A DNA stretch of 64,000 nucleotides from Aurantiacibacter arachoides (GCF_009827335.1 NZ_WTYH01000001.1:2827501-2891500); one strand, 5' to 3'. Numbered from the stretch's first letter, positions 54,294 through 63,639 are shown. Made by a program: numbers and translations. The notes: generated by a model not told the origin, from the sequence alone.

Positions 54294-55721
54294 ATGCCCC
54301 ACGACTTTGATTCCACCGTGCTGCGCGAATACGACATTCGCGGTATCATCGGCGAAACCCTCGGCCCCGACGATGCCCGCGCAATCGGCCGCGGCTTTGC
54401 CACCTTGCTGCAGCGCGACCTGGGTGACGACGTGACGCCGCTGGTGGCGGTGGGTTACGACGGGCGGGTAAGTTCACCCATCCTCGAACACGCGTTGATC
54501 GAAGGGCTGACCGCCAGCGGCTGCAACGTGCGCCGCATCGGCATGGGGCCGACCCCGATGCTCTATTATGCCGAGGCGTCAGCCGAAGAGGTGGATGGCG
54601 GCATTCAGATAACTGGCAGCCACAATCCCGCCAATTACAATGGCTTCAAGATGGTATTTCGCGGGCGACCCTTCTTCGGCGCCGATATCCAGGCGCTGGG
54701 ACGGCTCGGCCGGGAAGCGGATTGGTTGGACGGATCGGGCGAGGTCGAGAGCCTCGACGTCATGGACGCCTACATCGACCGGCTGATGACCGGCCTCGAT
54801 GGCATCGACACCGGTGCCCTGGCGGGGCTTTCGGTGGCCTGGGACGCGGGCAACGGCGCGGCCGGTCCGGCGCTGGAGCGTCTGGCCGCCCGTCTGCCGG
54901 GCCAGCACCACCTGCTCTTCACGGAGGTCGACGGAAACTTCCCAAACCATCATCCTGATCCCACTGTCGAGGCGAACCTGGAGGACTTGCGCACCCTGGT
55001 CGCCGAGAAGTCTTGCGACTTCGGAATAGCCTTCGACGGCGATGGCGACCGGATCGGCGCGATCGACGGCGAGGGCCGTGTCATCTGGGGTGATCAACTC
55101 CTGATGATCTATGCGGAGGACCTATTAGGGAAACTGCCTAATTCGACCATTATCGCCGACGTGAAGGCCAGCCGTGCGCTGTTCGAGACTGTCGAGAAGC
55201 ACGGCGGCAAGCCGCTGATGTGGAAGACCGGGCACTCGCTGATTAAGTCCAAAATGAAGGAAGTTTCCTCGCCGCTGGCAGGGGAGATGAGCGGGCACGT
55301 GTTCTTCGCCGACACCTACTACGGCTACGACGATGCGCTTTACGCCGGCGTGCGCCTGATCGCCGCCTCCGCGCGGCTGGGCCGCTCGGTCACCGAGCTG
55401 CGCGGCACGATGCCGGCCATGCTCAACACGCCCGAATTGCGCTTCCAAGTGGACGAAAGCCGCAAGTTCGCCGCCATCGACGAGGTCAAGACCCGCCTGA
55501 CCGGGCCCAATGTGCCGGCGGATGTCGAGGTGAATTCCACCGATGGCGTGCGCGTGACCACACCCGATGGCTGGTGGCTGCTGCGCGCCTCGAACACGCA
55601 GGACGTGCTCGTCGCCCGCGCAGAGAGCGAGACGCAGGACGGCCTCGATAGGCTGATGGGCCAGATCGACGAGCAGCTGTCGCTGTCCGGTCTGGAGCGC
55701 GGGGACAGCGTCGGGCACTGA
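54294..55721 (+). CDS. Phosphomannomutase/phosphoglucomutase
   Basis: 475 residues. Alpha-D-phosphohexomutase with all four domains: N-terminal STVLREYDIRGIIGETLG, active-site TGSHNP with phosphoserine S109, metal loop DGDGDR at 248-253, sugar-binding GEMSGHVFF, and a C-terminal phosphate-binding RASNTQDVLVARAES. Interconverts hexose 1- and 6-phosphates for polysaccharide and LPS precursors (AlgC/ManB type). Stands alone, 37 bases after the J-domain gene. Confidence 0.95.
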   Translation: MPHDFDSTVLREYDIRGIIGETLGPDDARAIGRGFATLLQRDLGDDVTPLVAVGYDGRVSSPILEHALIEGLTASGCNVRRIGMGPTPMLYYAEASAEEVDGGIQITGSHNPANYNGFKMVFRGRPFFGADIQALGRLGREADWLDGSGEVESLDVMDAYIDRLMTGLDGIDTGALAGLSVAWDAGNGAAGPALERLAARLPGQHHLLFTEVDGNFPNHHPDPTVEANLEDLRTLVAEKSCDFGIAFDGDGDRIGAIDGEGRVIWGDQLLMIYAEDLLGKLPNSTIIADVKASRALFETVEKHGGKPLMWKTGHSLIKSKMKEVSSPLAGEMSGHVFFADTYYGYDDALYAGVRLIAASARLGRSVTELRGTMPAMLNTPELRFQVDESRKFAAIDEVKTRLTGPNVPADVEVNSTDGVRVTTPDGWWLLRASNTQDVLVARAESETQDGLDRLMGQIDEQLSLSGLERGDSVGH

Positions 55722-55851
55722 CGGCGGCGAGGGGCGGCGGCGAGGGGCGGGCAGCGCGTCACGCGGGCCCTCGTCGCGTTAGCCCGAGCGGGTCATCCGA
55801 GACGGGAGCGGCGGGCGGCGATCCCCTGGGTGACCGCCGCCTGCTGGCCTC

Positions 55852-57219
55852 TCAGTGCCGATACGCTGGCGGAAGCTGGGTCTCGTCAAGCGTGCGATAG
55901 CGATCGCGCAGGCGGGTCTGGTGATTTTCCAGCGGCTGTTCGACACCGTCGATGAACACCCGGACCGGCGCGCTCGACAGTTCGAGCGGGTCGCCATCCC
56001 AGATCACCACGTCCCCATGCGCACCGGCGGCCAGCACACCGGCATCGTCCATGCCGCCGATCCGTGCCGGCACCGAGGTGATGGCCGCAAAGGCCTCGCC
56101 CCAGGTGAGACCCGTGGCGCCGGGAATGCGGCTGAGCGCGACCATGTTGCCGGCCTGTTGCGGCAGGCCGCGCGGGTGGTCGCCGCTGCTGCCGTAACCG
56201 GCAATGGCCACGGTGACGCCGGCATCGACCATGCGGCCGACGTTGCTCTGGGTGGCGGCGAGCTGTTCGAAGCTGACGGGCAGGTCGTTGAGGGCCGCGG
56301 CGATCACCGGCACGCCGCTGGCGGCGATGCGGTCGGCGACCATCCACCCCTCCGTCGCGCCGATCAGCACCATGTCGAGCCGCGGGAATTCCTCGCGCAG
56401 CGCCAACACCGAGAGGATGTCCACCGCACGCTCGACATGGACGTAGAGCTTCTGCCGCCCGGTCACCACCGGCACCAGCGCGGCGGCATCGAAGCGGGTG
56501 AGCAGCACGTCGCCGTCACGCTCTGCACGGCCGGTCAGGCGCGGGTCGATCGGCAGATCGTCACCGGTCTCGACGTCGGCGTTCCGGGTGGAGGCGGTGA
56601 GCTGGGCGTCCTCGCCATAGGTGCCCGCCTCGCGCAGGGCATTGCGGAGGAGGGCATGGGCCGAGGTGCGGCTGCCGCCCGCGAGGCGCGCACCGGTTTC
56701 GCCCATCTCGACGTACTGAAAGGCGCGGCGGCGCAGCACCGCGTCGAAATCCGCGCCGAGATCGATCACCGCGCCCTGGCCGGCAAAGATGCTGGAGCCC
56801 GCGCCTGGCGTGACGGTTGCGCGCGTCACGCCGCCCGCGCGGCTGATGGCGACATCCTGCGCTGCCGGATTGATCGCCGGGGCCACGTCGAGCGCGGCGG
56901 AAAAGGGCGAACTGTTGGCGTCGACATCGTTGCTGTCGCCGACCGCGTCGACATCGACGAGGCCAAGGTTGGTGATCGAGGCAAAGATGCCCGGCGTCAC
57001 CCACAGGCCCCGCCCGTCGATCGCCTGAATCCCCGCGGGGACGGCAACGCCGGCGCCCGCGGCGATCACGCGCCCGCCGCGCACCACGACGGTGGCATTC
57101 TGAATGGGATCGGACCCGTCACCCGTGGCGACCGTCGCGCCGGTGATCGCCACGTCCTGTGCGGAAGCGGGAAGGGCCAGCGCCAGCAGAGCCGCCCCGG
57201 CGAGAAAACGCGCGTTCAT
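55852..57219 (-). CDS. Exported amidohydrolase-like protein lacking the HxH metal motif
   Basis: 455 residues. Signal peptide ending ALPASAQD. The fold follows imidazolonepropionase-type amidohydrolases (GRGLWVTPGIFASITNLGLVDVD, and a C-terminal GGMDDAGVLAAGAHGDVVIWDGDPLELSSAPVRVFIDGV), but at the place where active members have D-x-H-x-H the text is IFASITNLG, and other metal histidines are not obvious. It is likely a non-catalytic paralogue or partner of the intact enzyme encoded directly upstream, whose stop its ATG overlaps by four bases. Confidence 0.85.
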   Translation of the reverse strand: MNARFLAGAALLALALPASAQDVAITGATVATGDGSDPIQNATVVVRGGRVIAAGAGVAVPAGIQAIDGRGLWVTPGIFASITNLGLVDVDAVGDSNDVDANSSPFSAALDVAPAINPAAQDVAISRAGGVTRATVTPGAGSSIFAGQGAVIDLGADFDAVLRRRAFQYVEMGETGARLAGGSRTSAHALLRNALREAGTYGEDAQLTASTRNADVETGDDLPIDPRLTGRAERDGDVLLTRFDAAALVPVVTGRQKLYVHVERAVDILSVLALREEFPRLDMVLIGATEGWMVADRIAASGVPVIAAALNDLPVSFEQLAATQSNVGRMVDAGVTVAIAGYGSSGDHPRGLPQQAGNMVALSRIPGATGLTWGEAFAAITSVPARIGGMDDAGVLAAGAHGDVVIWDGDPLELSSAPVRVFIDGVEQPLENHQTRLRDRYRTLDETQLPPAYRH

Positions 57220-58613
57220 TTCGTGTCTCCTTCGCCCGGCTGGCCAAGCTCGAAATCGCTCACCGGGCGGAGCTGCGGGTTGTTCATGTTATACATGGTC
57301 GCGCCGTCGATCCAGACCATCTCGGGCCGGGAGTAGATGCTCAGCGGGTCGCCATTCCACAGCACCACGTCGGCCATCTTGCCGGGCTCCAGGCTGCCGG
57401 TCCATTCCTCGATCCCCATGGCCTTCGCGGCGTTGAAGGTGATCCAGCGAATGATCTGGGCGTCCGCGATCTGGATGCCCATGCGCGCGCCGTCGGCCTG
57501 CGCCTTGGCGGCTTCCTGGTTGAGGCGCTGGATGCCGTTCTCGTCATCCGAGTGGATCACCACGCAGGCACCCGCCTGGTGCAGCAGCGCGGCGTTTTCC
57601 GGAATCGCGTCATAGGCTTCCATCTTGAAACCGTACCAGTCGGCCCAGACGGCGGAGCACACGTCGTTCTCGCGCAGCAGGTCGCCGATCTTGTAGCTTT
57701 CCACCGCGTGGTGAAAGGCCGAGACGCGATAGCCGAACTCGTCGGCCATGCTCATCACCAGCGCCATCTCGTCGGCGCGGTAGCAGTGGTTCTGGATCAT
57801 GATCTCGCCGCGCAGCACGCCGGCCAGCGTTTCCATGGCGAGGTCACGGTCGGGGTCTTCCTCGGCCATGTATTCCTGCGCCTGGAGCCAGGTTTCGCGG
57901 TTGACGGCGAAGTTGCCCATGCGGGTTGAGGGCATCCGGCCCCGGCCGCCGTAGACGCGCTTGGGGTTTTCGCCGCAGGCCATCTTCATGCTGTAGGGCG
58001 CGCCGGGGAACTTCATGCCCTGCACGGTGCGGCTAGGCACGTTCTTGAGCGTGACTGAGCGCCCGCCCATGAGGTTGGCCGAGCCCGGCAGGATCATCAG
58101 CGACGTAATGCCGCCGTTGGCCAGCGCGCGGGAGAAGCCCGGGTCCTGCGGCCAGACCGAGTGTTCGGCCCATACCTCGGGCGTGGTCGGGTCGGTCGCC
58201 TCGTTGCCATCCGAATGCGCGTCAACACTGGGGGTGGGATAGTCACCGAGGTGCGAGTGCACGTCGATGATGCCCGGCGTCACGAACTTGCCGGTGCCGT
58301 CGATGCGGGTGTAGCCGGCCGGAATGGTCAGGCTGGCATCGCCCACGGCGACCACCTCGCCATCGGCGAACAGCACGGTGCCGCCCACGATCTGCCCGCC
58401 GAGCCCGTCGTAGACCGTCGCCCCGACGATGGCCGTGGGCGCGCCGGGGTAGCGGCGGTAGGTGGAGGCGTAGGGCACCGCGTCCGCCGCATCGGCAGAA
58501 CTGGTGCGGGTGCTCGGCCGGTCGGAATCGGCAGCGGTGCAGCTGGCGAGCGCGATTGCGGCCAGGGGGGCGAGCAGGACGGCAGGGCCGCCCTTCGATG
58601 AAAGACGGCCCAT
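57216..58613 (-). CDS. Amidohydrolase family lipoprotein
   Basis: 465 residues from the ATG at 58613. Lipoprotein signal ending ALASC (cysteine 25), so the enzyme is outside the cytoplasm. Intact metal motif TPGIIDVHSHLGDYP (H119 and H121), then NHCYRADEMALVMSMADEFGYRVSAFHHAVE and CVVIHSDDENGIQRLNQEA with further ligands; C-terminal GSLEPGKMADVVLWNGDPLSIYSRPEMVWIDG. Probable dipeptidase or imidazolone-type hydrolase. Followed by its HxH-less paralogue and preceded by a peptide transporter, suggesting peptide use. Confidence 0.9.
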   Translation of the reverse strand: MGRLSSKGGPAVLLAPLAAIALASCTAADSDRPSTRTSSADAADAVPYASTYRRYPGAPTAIVGATVYDGLGGQIVGGTVLFADGEVVAVGDASLTIPAGYTRIDGTGKFVTPGIIDVHSHLGDYPTPSVDAHSDGNEATDPTTPEVWAEHSVWPQDPGFSRALANGGITSLMILPGSANLMGGRSVTLKNVPSRTVQGMKFPGAPYSMKMACGENPKRVYGGRGRMPSTRMGNFAVNRETWLQAQEYMAEEDPDRDLAMETLAGVLRGEIMIQNHCYRADEMALVMSMADEFGYRVSAFHHAVESYKIGDLLRENDVCSAVWADWYGFKMEAYDAIPENAALLHQAGACVVIHSDDENGIQRLNQEAAKAQADGARMGIQIADAQIIRWITFNAAKAMGIEEWTGSLEPGKMADVVLWNGDPLSIYSRPEMVWIDGATMYNMNNPQLRPVSDFELGQPGEGDTK

Positions 58614-58618
58614 GACGA

Positions 58619-60202
58619 TTATCCCTTCGGGCGGGTTGCGGGGTGGATGCCGGCTTCCTGCGGTTCGAGACCGGCACCGGCTTGGCCTTCGAGATCGTCG
58701 CCGACATTGTCGTCGCGCAGCGTATCGAGGTGCATCAGCTTCTTGATCAGCGGGCTGATGACGAGGACGACGATGCCCACGCCAACCGCGACCCAGCCGA
58801 CCGTCGAGTAGACGTCGAGCACGACCTGCTTGCCCGCTTCCTCGCCCACGCCTTCCGCGCCCGTCGCCGCGGCGATGAGGCCGGCGGCGAAGTTGCCGGT
58901 GGCAGAGGCGAAGAACCACACGCCCATGATCAGCGAAGCCATGTGCGCCGGGGCCAGCCGGTTCATCGCCGAAAGGCCGACCGGGCTGAGGCACAGCTCA
59001 CCCGTGGTGTGCAGCAGGTAGATCAGGAAGATGAAGATGACCGGCGTCGGAACGTCCACGCCCACCGAAGATGCACCCCAGACGAGGACCAGGAAGCCGA
59101 GGCCCACCTGGATCACGCCGAGGCCGAACTTGAACGGGGTGGACGGCTCGATACCCTTGCGGCCCATGTAGGTCCACGCGGTGGCGAACAGCGGGGCCAG
59201 CAGGATGATGTAGATCGCATTCACCGACTGGAATACCGATGCCGGAACCCCGCCGCGATCGACGTGGCGATCGGTGAACAGGTTGAGGCTGGAGCCCGCC
59301 TGTTCGAACAGGGCCCAGAAGATGATCGAGGTGATGATCAGGATCAGCGCGGCAAAGATGCGGTCACGCTCTTCCGCGGCGAGCTTGGTGACCGCCACGA
59401 AGATCACGTAGGCCACCAGCAGGCCGCCGAACACGCCGAGCAGGCCGCCGACGACCGACTGGTTCTGCACCAGCACCCAGCACAGCGCGACGAGGCCGAC
59501 GCCCACAGCGTACATGGACCATTCCCGGCCCTTGGTGAGCCCTGTGGGCGGTTCGCCCCGGCCGAGCAGCAGCCCGCGCCCGAGCACGAACACCACGAGG
59601 CCGAGCAGCATGCCGATACCGGCAAGCCCGAAACCGTAGGCCCAGCCGTAGGTTTCGCCGATGTAGCCGCACAGCAGCGAGCCGAGCGCGGCGCCCAGGT
59701 TAATGCCCATGTAGAAGATGGTGTAGGCACCGTCGCGGCGCACGTCGGTGCGCGGGTAAAGCTGGCCGACGATCACCGAGATGTTCGCCTTGAGGAAGCC
59801 CGAGCCCACGATGATGAGGGCCAGCGCCAGCCAGAACACGTTGATGACCGGATTATCGGTATGGCCCGCGGCGGGCGATCCTTCGAAGGCCATGAAGAAG
59901 TGGCCCAAGGTCAGCAGCACGGCGCCGAACTGCACCGCCTTGCGCTGGCCGAGATACCGGTCGGCCAGATAGCCGCCGACGACCGGGGTGATGTAGACCA
60001 GCGCGGTGTACGCGCCGTAGATCACGCCCGCCTCGGCATCGGAATAGAGCCAGTGCTTGGTCAGGTAGAAGATCAGCAGCGCCCGCATGCCGTAGTAGGA
60101 GAACCGCTCCCACATCTCGGCGAAGAAGAGCATGAACAGGCCCTTCGGGTGCCCCAGGAAGGTGCCGGCACTGTCGCCGTGCGGTAGTTGCGCTGATGCC
60201 AT
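58619..60202 (-). CDS. POT/PTR family peptide:proton symporter
   Basis: 527 residues. Signature ExxERFxYYG in FFAEMWERFSYYGMRALLIFYL; twelve to fourteen membrane helices; GAYTALVYITPVVGGYLADRYLG and GSGFLKANISVIVGQLYPRTDVRRDGAYTIFYMGINLGAALGSLLCGYIGETYGWAYGFGLAG are typical POT segments. Imports di- and tripeptides with protons. First of a three-gene leftward operon with two exported amidohydrolases, which would supply small peptides or process related cyclic compounds. Confidence 0.94.
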   Translation of the reverse strand: MASAQLPHGDSAGTFLGHPKGLFMLFFAEMWERFSYYGMRALLIFYLTKHWLYSDAEAGVIYGAYTALVYITPVVGGYLADRYLGQRKAVQFGAVLLTLGHFFMAFEGSPAAGHTDNPVINVFWLALALIIVGSGFLKANISVIVGQLYPRTDVRRDGAYTIFYMGINLGAALGSLLCGYIGETYGWAYGFGLAGIGMLLGLVVFVLGRGLLLGRGEPPTGLTKGREWSMYAVGVGLVALCWVLVQNQSVVGGLLGVFGGLLVAYVIFVAVTKLAAEERDRIFAALILIITSIIFWALFEQAGSSLNLFTDRHVDRGGVPASVFQSVNAIYIILLAPLFATAWTYMGRKGIEPSTPFKFGLGVIQVGLGFLVLVWGASSVGVDVPTPVIFIFLIYLLHTTGELCLSPVGLSAMNRLAPAHMASLIMGVWFFASATGNFAAGLIAAATGAEGVGEEAGKQVVLDVYSTVGWVAVGVGIVVLVISPLIKKLMHLDTLRDDNVGDDLEGQAGAGLEPQEAGIHPATRPKG

Positions 60203-60436
60203 TTTACGACCGATCCCTCATTCGCCTTAGCCGTCTCTGCGGCCATAATCGCGCCACACTAGCGGCGGATTTGCCGATGTGAAGCCATTGTTTCATCCGC
60301 AACCGGCTGAACCGGGGTTGAAGAGGTATTCCGAGAGGCGTTCCGGGAGGCGCGGGAAAGCGGAGCTTGCCCCACCCCCTACCCACGGTTCGGCGACTTG
60401 ACCCGACCCGCTGTATTATGGCACTGCTGCACCAGC

Positions 60437-60787
60437 ATGGCCGATACCCGCCCAGTCTATCTGCGTCTGCGCGAACAGATCGCCGCCGCCATTATCGACG
60501 GGCGCTATGCCGAAGGTGCCATGCTGCCCAGCGTGCGCGCCTTTGCTGCCCAGCAGGGCGCCAACCCGCTCACCGTGGCCAAGGCCTATCAGCAATTCCA
60601 GGCGGACGGCCTGATCCGCGTGCAGCGCGGGGTAGGGATGTTCGTGCGCGAAGGAGCCGCGGCCCAGCTTCGCAGCGCGGAGCGCGAGCGGTTCCTTCAC
60701 GAGGAATGGCCCGCGATCCGCCAGCGAATGGAGCGGCTCGGCCTGTCCATTGACGAACTGCTGACAACCGCCGGGGAACGGGCATGA
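60437..60787 (+). CDS. GntR family transcriptional regulator (YtrA-type)
   Basis: 116 residues from the ATG at 60437 (an in-frame TTG at 60398 would add 13 residues). N-terminal winged helix PVYLRLREQIAAAIIDGRYAEGAMLPSVRAFAAQQGANPLTVAKAYQQFQADGLIRVQRGVGMFV is the GntR DNA-binding domain; the short C-terminal helix lacks a ligand-binding domain, as in the YtrA subgroup. Divergent from the peptide-transport operon across 234 bases, so it may regulate that operon or itself. Confidence 0.9.
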   Translation: MADTRPVYLRLREQIAAAIIDGRYAEGAMLPSVRAFAAQQGANPLTVAKAYQQFQADGLIRVQRGVGMFVREGAAAQLRSAERERFLHEEWPAIRQRMERLGLSIDELLTTAGERA

Positions 60788-60845
60788 CCGGACAAACCGC
60801 GCAATTAACGGGTTACCTGCTGCGTTGCCTATGCGCCAAAATTAT

Positions 60846-60871
60846 GGCATGTTAACATATTGTAATATGCC
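60846..60871. promoter_or_regulatory. AT-rich dyad upstream of ihfB
   Basis: GGCAT at 60846-60850 and ATGCC at 60867-60871 enclose an AT-rich stretch with GTTAAC and ATATTG, 61 bases before the ihfB start. A likely promoter or protein-binding region in otherwise GC-rich DNA; the binder is unknown. Confidence 0.35.
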
Positions 60872-60931
60872 GCGCACCATTGCCGGCGACATCGTTATGC
60901 GGGTCGCGCCCATAACTCTCGGGGAACCGGT

Positions 60932-61213
60932 ATGATCAGGTCCGAACTTCTCCAGGCTCTGCAGGACGACCACCCCGACCTGCGGCCAGAGGAAATCGAG
61001 CAAGTCGTGGACATCTTCTTCGACGAGATCGCCGCGCGGCTGGCCGAAGGCGGCCGGGTGGAATTGCGGGGCTTCGGCACGTTTTCCACTCGCGAGCGCG
61101 AGGCCCGCACGGGGCGCAACCCGCGAACGGGCGATGCGGTGGAAGTCCCCGCGAAGCGCGTTCCGTATTTCAAGCCGGGCAAGGAAATGCGCGAACGGCT
61201 CAACTCGCAATAG
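60932..61213 (+). CDS. ihfB: Integration host factor subunit beta
   Basis: 93 residues. HU/IHF fold with the IHF-beta pattern: MIRSELLQALQDDHPDLRPEEIEQVVDIFFDEIAARLAEGGRVELRGFGTFSTREREARTGRNPRTGDAVEVPAKRVPYFKPGKEMRERLN; the minor-groove loop TGRNPRTGD is complete. Bends DNA with IhfA in replication, transcription and site-specific recombination. It sits next to tRNA-Leu and the second integrase, though IHF is a backbone gene. Confidence 0.95.
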   Translation: MIRSELLQALQDDHPDLRPEEIEQVVDIFFDEIAARLAEGGRVELRGFGTFSTREREARTGRNPRTGDAVEVPAKRVPYFKPGKEMRERLNSQ

Positions 61214-61280
61214 GCGGCAGCGCCCGTGTCGCCAGGCATTGGCAAGGGGGCACTGTGCGCGCTAGGCACCATCGCGCGTA

Positions 61281-61365
61281 GCGGGCGTGGCGGAATGGTA
61301 GACGCCGGGGACTTAAAATCCCCTGATCCTTGATCGTGCGGGTTCGAGTCCCGCCGCCCGTACCA
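61281..61365 (+). tRNA. tRNA-Leu (TAA)
   Basis: Acceptor GCGGGCG with CGCCCGT (61355-61361), anticodon loop CTTAAAA giving TAA, variable arm TGATCCTTGATCG typical of class II tRNA-Leu, T-arm GCGGGTTCGAGTCCCGC, discriminator A and encoded CCA at 61363-61365. It is the likely integration target of the element to its right. Confidence 0.95.
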
Positions 61366-61393
61366 TTTTGATATAGAACGATTTATTTGAGAA

Positions 61394-62590
61394 TTAGGCT
61401 GCGCTTTTTTGCGATTCGTTTTTCGTTGTGTGTAGTTCTGGTGTAAACGCGTCAGAAAACGTGGCGTCGAGATAAGCAACCGACCTGTCGATGTGTTCGT
61501 CAGAAAGCTGCGTATACCGCAGCACCATCGACAGGGTTTTGTGCCCGAAGATCTTCTGGATGGTGGGCAGATCGACGTTCGCCTTCACCAACTCAGTGAT
61601 CGCGGTATGCCGCAGAATGTGCGGAGTCACTTTTTTGGGGTTTAAGTTCGCGCGCACTGCTGCACGCCGGAATTGCGCCGACATGTTTTGCCGACAAGGA
61701 TGTCGGGGGTGTTCGCGGTTGGTCGGGAAGAGGTAGCCTTCGGGCTTCCCGCACTGTTCCCATTCGGCGAGAAGCTTTAGGCCGAGACTACCGGGGATTG
61801 GTTGATCGCGTTGCCCTGCCTTTGCCCGGCCTACGAAAATGCGCCGTTGAGCGAAATCGATCTCTTCCCAGCGGATACGAAGAATTTCCGCGTGTCGCAT
61901 CCCTGTGCCAATTGCGATAGCTACGAAAAGCCAAGTGAGGGGGTCTTGATCGGCAATTGCGCCAGCCAACAACGCTCGCTTTTCATCGTCTGATAGGACG
62001 ACAATCTGCTTCCGTTGCTCCTCGCCTTTGGCGATCTTGGGCTTCGACTTGATCCATCCCCATTCGACGCAGCGAGACAAGAAATGGGACAGGGTCGACA
62101 ATTCGCGATTGACCGTCGCCTGGGCCGCGCCTTGGTCGAGCCGATGTCGGTTATAGTGGGAAATGCTGAAGTCGGTGAGCGAGTCCGGGCGCTGCGCCTT
62201 GAAATAGGGGACCAAACGCTCGCGGATATGATGGCGCTTGCGGGTCAAGTTCCTGCCATGCCTTGAGTGCGGCTCGATACGGGTCAGATACTCGTCGGCC
62301 GCCTCGGCAAAGGACCGATGAACTTTGCGCCCGCTGGGCAGATCAAGCCTGTTCTCCCGCGCCTTTGTGCGAAAGTGTTCGATGGCACGCTCGGCCTGCT
62401 CCCGGGTCGTATTCTCGCTCTCCCGTCCGATCACACGGTGGATGCGCTGACCATCCACCATGACGTTGATGCTGTAGCGCACGTCACCATTGGTCTGACG
62501 TTCTGCGATAATGCCATGCTCGTTTATCCGTTGACCCGCCTCCAAGGCACGGATTGCGGGTCGGGTTAGTTTGGTGAATTTCAGCGCCAT
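61394..62590 (-). CDS. int: Tyrosine recombinase/integrase
   Basis: 398 residues. Catalytic set R232 (GTGMRHAEILRIRW), K257 in the RAKAGQ hairpin, H324 and R327 (HILRHTAI), H350 (FGHK) and nucleophile Y359 (LRYTQL). The N-terminal SAM-like core-binding domain is FAEAADEYLTRIEPHSRHGRNLTRKRHHIRERL. It is a different subfamily from the tRNA-Gly island integrase (no DUF4102). Its 3' end is 28 bases from tRNA-Leu. Confidence 0.95.
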   Translation of the reverse strand: MALKFTKLTRPAIRALEAGQRINEHGIIAERQTNGDVRYSINVMVDGQRIHRVIGRESENTTREQAERAIEHFRTKARENRLDLPSGRKVHRSFAEAADEYLTRIEPHSRHGRNLTRKRHHIRERLVPYFKAQRPDSLTDFSISHYNRHRLDQGAAQATVNRELSTLSHFLSRCVEWGWIKSKPKIAKGEEQRKQIVVLSDDEKRALLAGAIADQDPLTWLFVAIAIGTGMRHAEILRIRWEEIDFAQRRIFVGRAKAGQRDQPIPGSLGLKLLAEWEQCGKPEGYLFPTNREHPRHPCRQNMSAQFRRAAVRANLNPKKVTPHILRHTAITELVKANVDLPTIQKIFGHKTLSMVLRYTQLSDEHIDRSVAYLDATFSDAFTPELHTTKNESQKSAA

Positions 62591-63315
62591 GACGAAATCA
62601 GCCCGAGAAAATGCTCTGCATTGAACGCCTCGCCAAATGTCCTTTGATGAGAAGCTTGGTCTTGCAGATGGCTTCGATAGATCTCGCGCCCTTTAAGTTC
62701 CGCTTCCCAGTAAGGGCGCATCGCATCGCCGTAGGCATGGCGCAGGGCATCGAAGTCAGCATCTAACGCAATCAACTGGTCGTGAAGGCTCAGTGCCTGT
62801 TGGCGCAGAGCGGGGTCGGGTATTGCGTCGATACTAGACCGCTCAAGGTTGCGGCTGGCAATTTTGAGCAATCCACCGAACTTGTTGTCTTGGCTAATAG
62901 ACAAACCAATTTCAGCCAACTTGCTCACAACATTGGCCTTTTGGTCGTAGGTGTTGATCAACTGCCCAAGGATCGCCTTTACGTCCTCCTCATCCCAAGG
63001 GTCGTCGGGCCTCATGGCCGAGATCGGGCCTCCGGCCAGCATTTCTGCGACAGCGGACCAACTCGTCAAATCGGCATGCCACCGCTTTCCCTTGTTCCGC
63101 TTGGTAAGAGCAACGATCTCTGCGCTGATCTGCCTGACAAGATCGAGACCCTGCGCATCAAGGCCCACTGTTGCTGCAACCCGCGCCTCAATTTCTTTAC
63201 CGAGGCTGCGCCCATTGGCAGCTGCATGTTTTTCCAACCTCGCCCTTACGTCCGGGTCGAACCGAAGCGTCACCGGCTGGCGACGGTCTTCTTCAGACTT
63301 GCTCGGCCGACCCAT
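62581..63315 (-). CDS. Ribbon-helix-helix DNA-binding protein, mobilization-like
   Basis: 244 residues from the ATG at 63315, preceded by GGAGGT at spacing six (an ATG 12 bases upstream lacks this). N-terminal VTLRFDPDVRARLEKHAAANGRSLGKEIEARVAATVG is an Arc/MetJ-type ribbon-helix-helix. The rest is helical and charged, without a recognised domain. Overlaps the integrase start by ten bases, so the two are coupled; a regulator of integration or a relaxosome-like protein is plausible. Confidence 0.75.
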   Translation of the reverse strand: MGRPSKSEEDRRQPVTLRFDPDVRARLEKHAAANGRSLGKEIEARVAATVGLDAQGLDLVRQISAEIVALTKRNKGKRWHADLTSWSAVAEMLAGGPISAMRPDDPWDEEDVKAILGQLINTYDQKANVVSKLAEIGLSISQDNKFGGLLKIASRNLERSSIDAIPDPALRQQALSLHDQLIALDADFDALRHAYGDAMRPYWEAELKGREIYRSHLQDQASHQRTFGEAFNAEHFLGLISSWR

Positions 63316-63417
63316 CCGCACCTCCATAAATGTAAGCGTTTAACGATGCTGTTTTTGATGCCCTAAAGGGTCCGATAGGCTAACTCGGGGTCTCGCACAA
63401 CGGTGACGGAGGGTTTC

Positions 63418-63639
63418 GTGGACCAAGTTCAGTTTTTGAAGGTGCAGGTTTTGCCGGATGGGCGCGTTGACCGCGTCAATGCCGCACGTTTCCTGGGCAA
63501 GGCTCCCAAGACGCTCGCCGAATGGCATCGGCTTGGGATTGGTCCTCGAAGCCTGCTGGTTGGAGGTCGCCGGTTCTATCACCTGACCGAACTTCAGAGT
63601 TTTGTGAACGGCGGGAGGACTGCCGTTCAGACCAGTTAG
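63418..63639 (+). CDS. Small HTH (excisionase/MerR-like) protein
   Basis: 73 residues from a GTG at 63418 with GGAGGG six bases upstream (another GTG at 63403 is in frame). DGRVDRVNAARFLGKAPKTLAEWHRLGIGPRSLLVGGRRFYHLTELQSFVNGG is a short helix-turn-helix of the excisionase type. Divergent from the RHH-integrase pair over about 100 bases, the classic layout of a control region. Confidence 0.75.
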   Translation: MDQVQFLKVQVLPDGRVDRVNAARFLGKAPKTLAEWHRLGIGPRSLLVGGRRFYHLTELQSFVNGGRTAVQTS

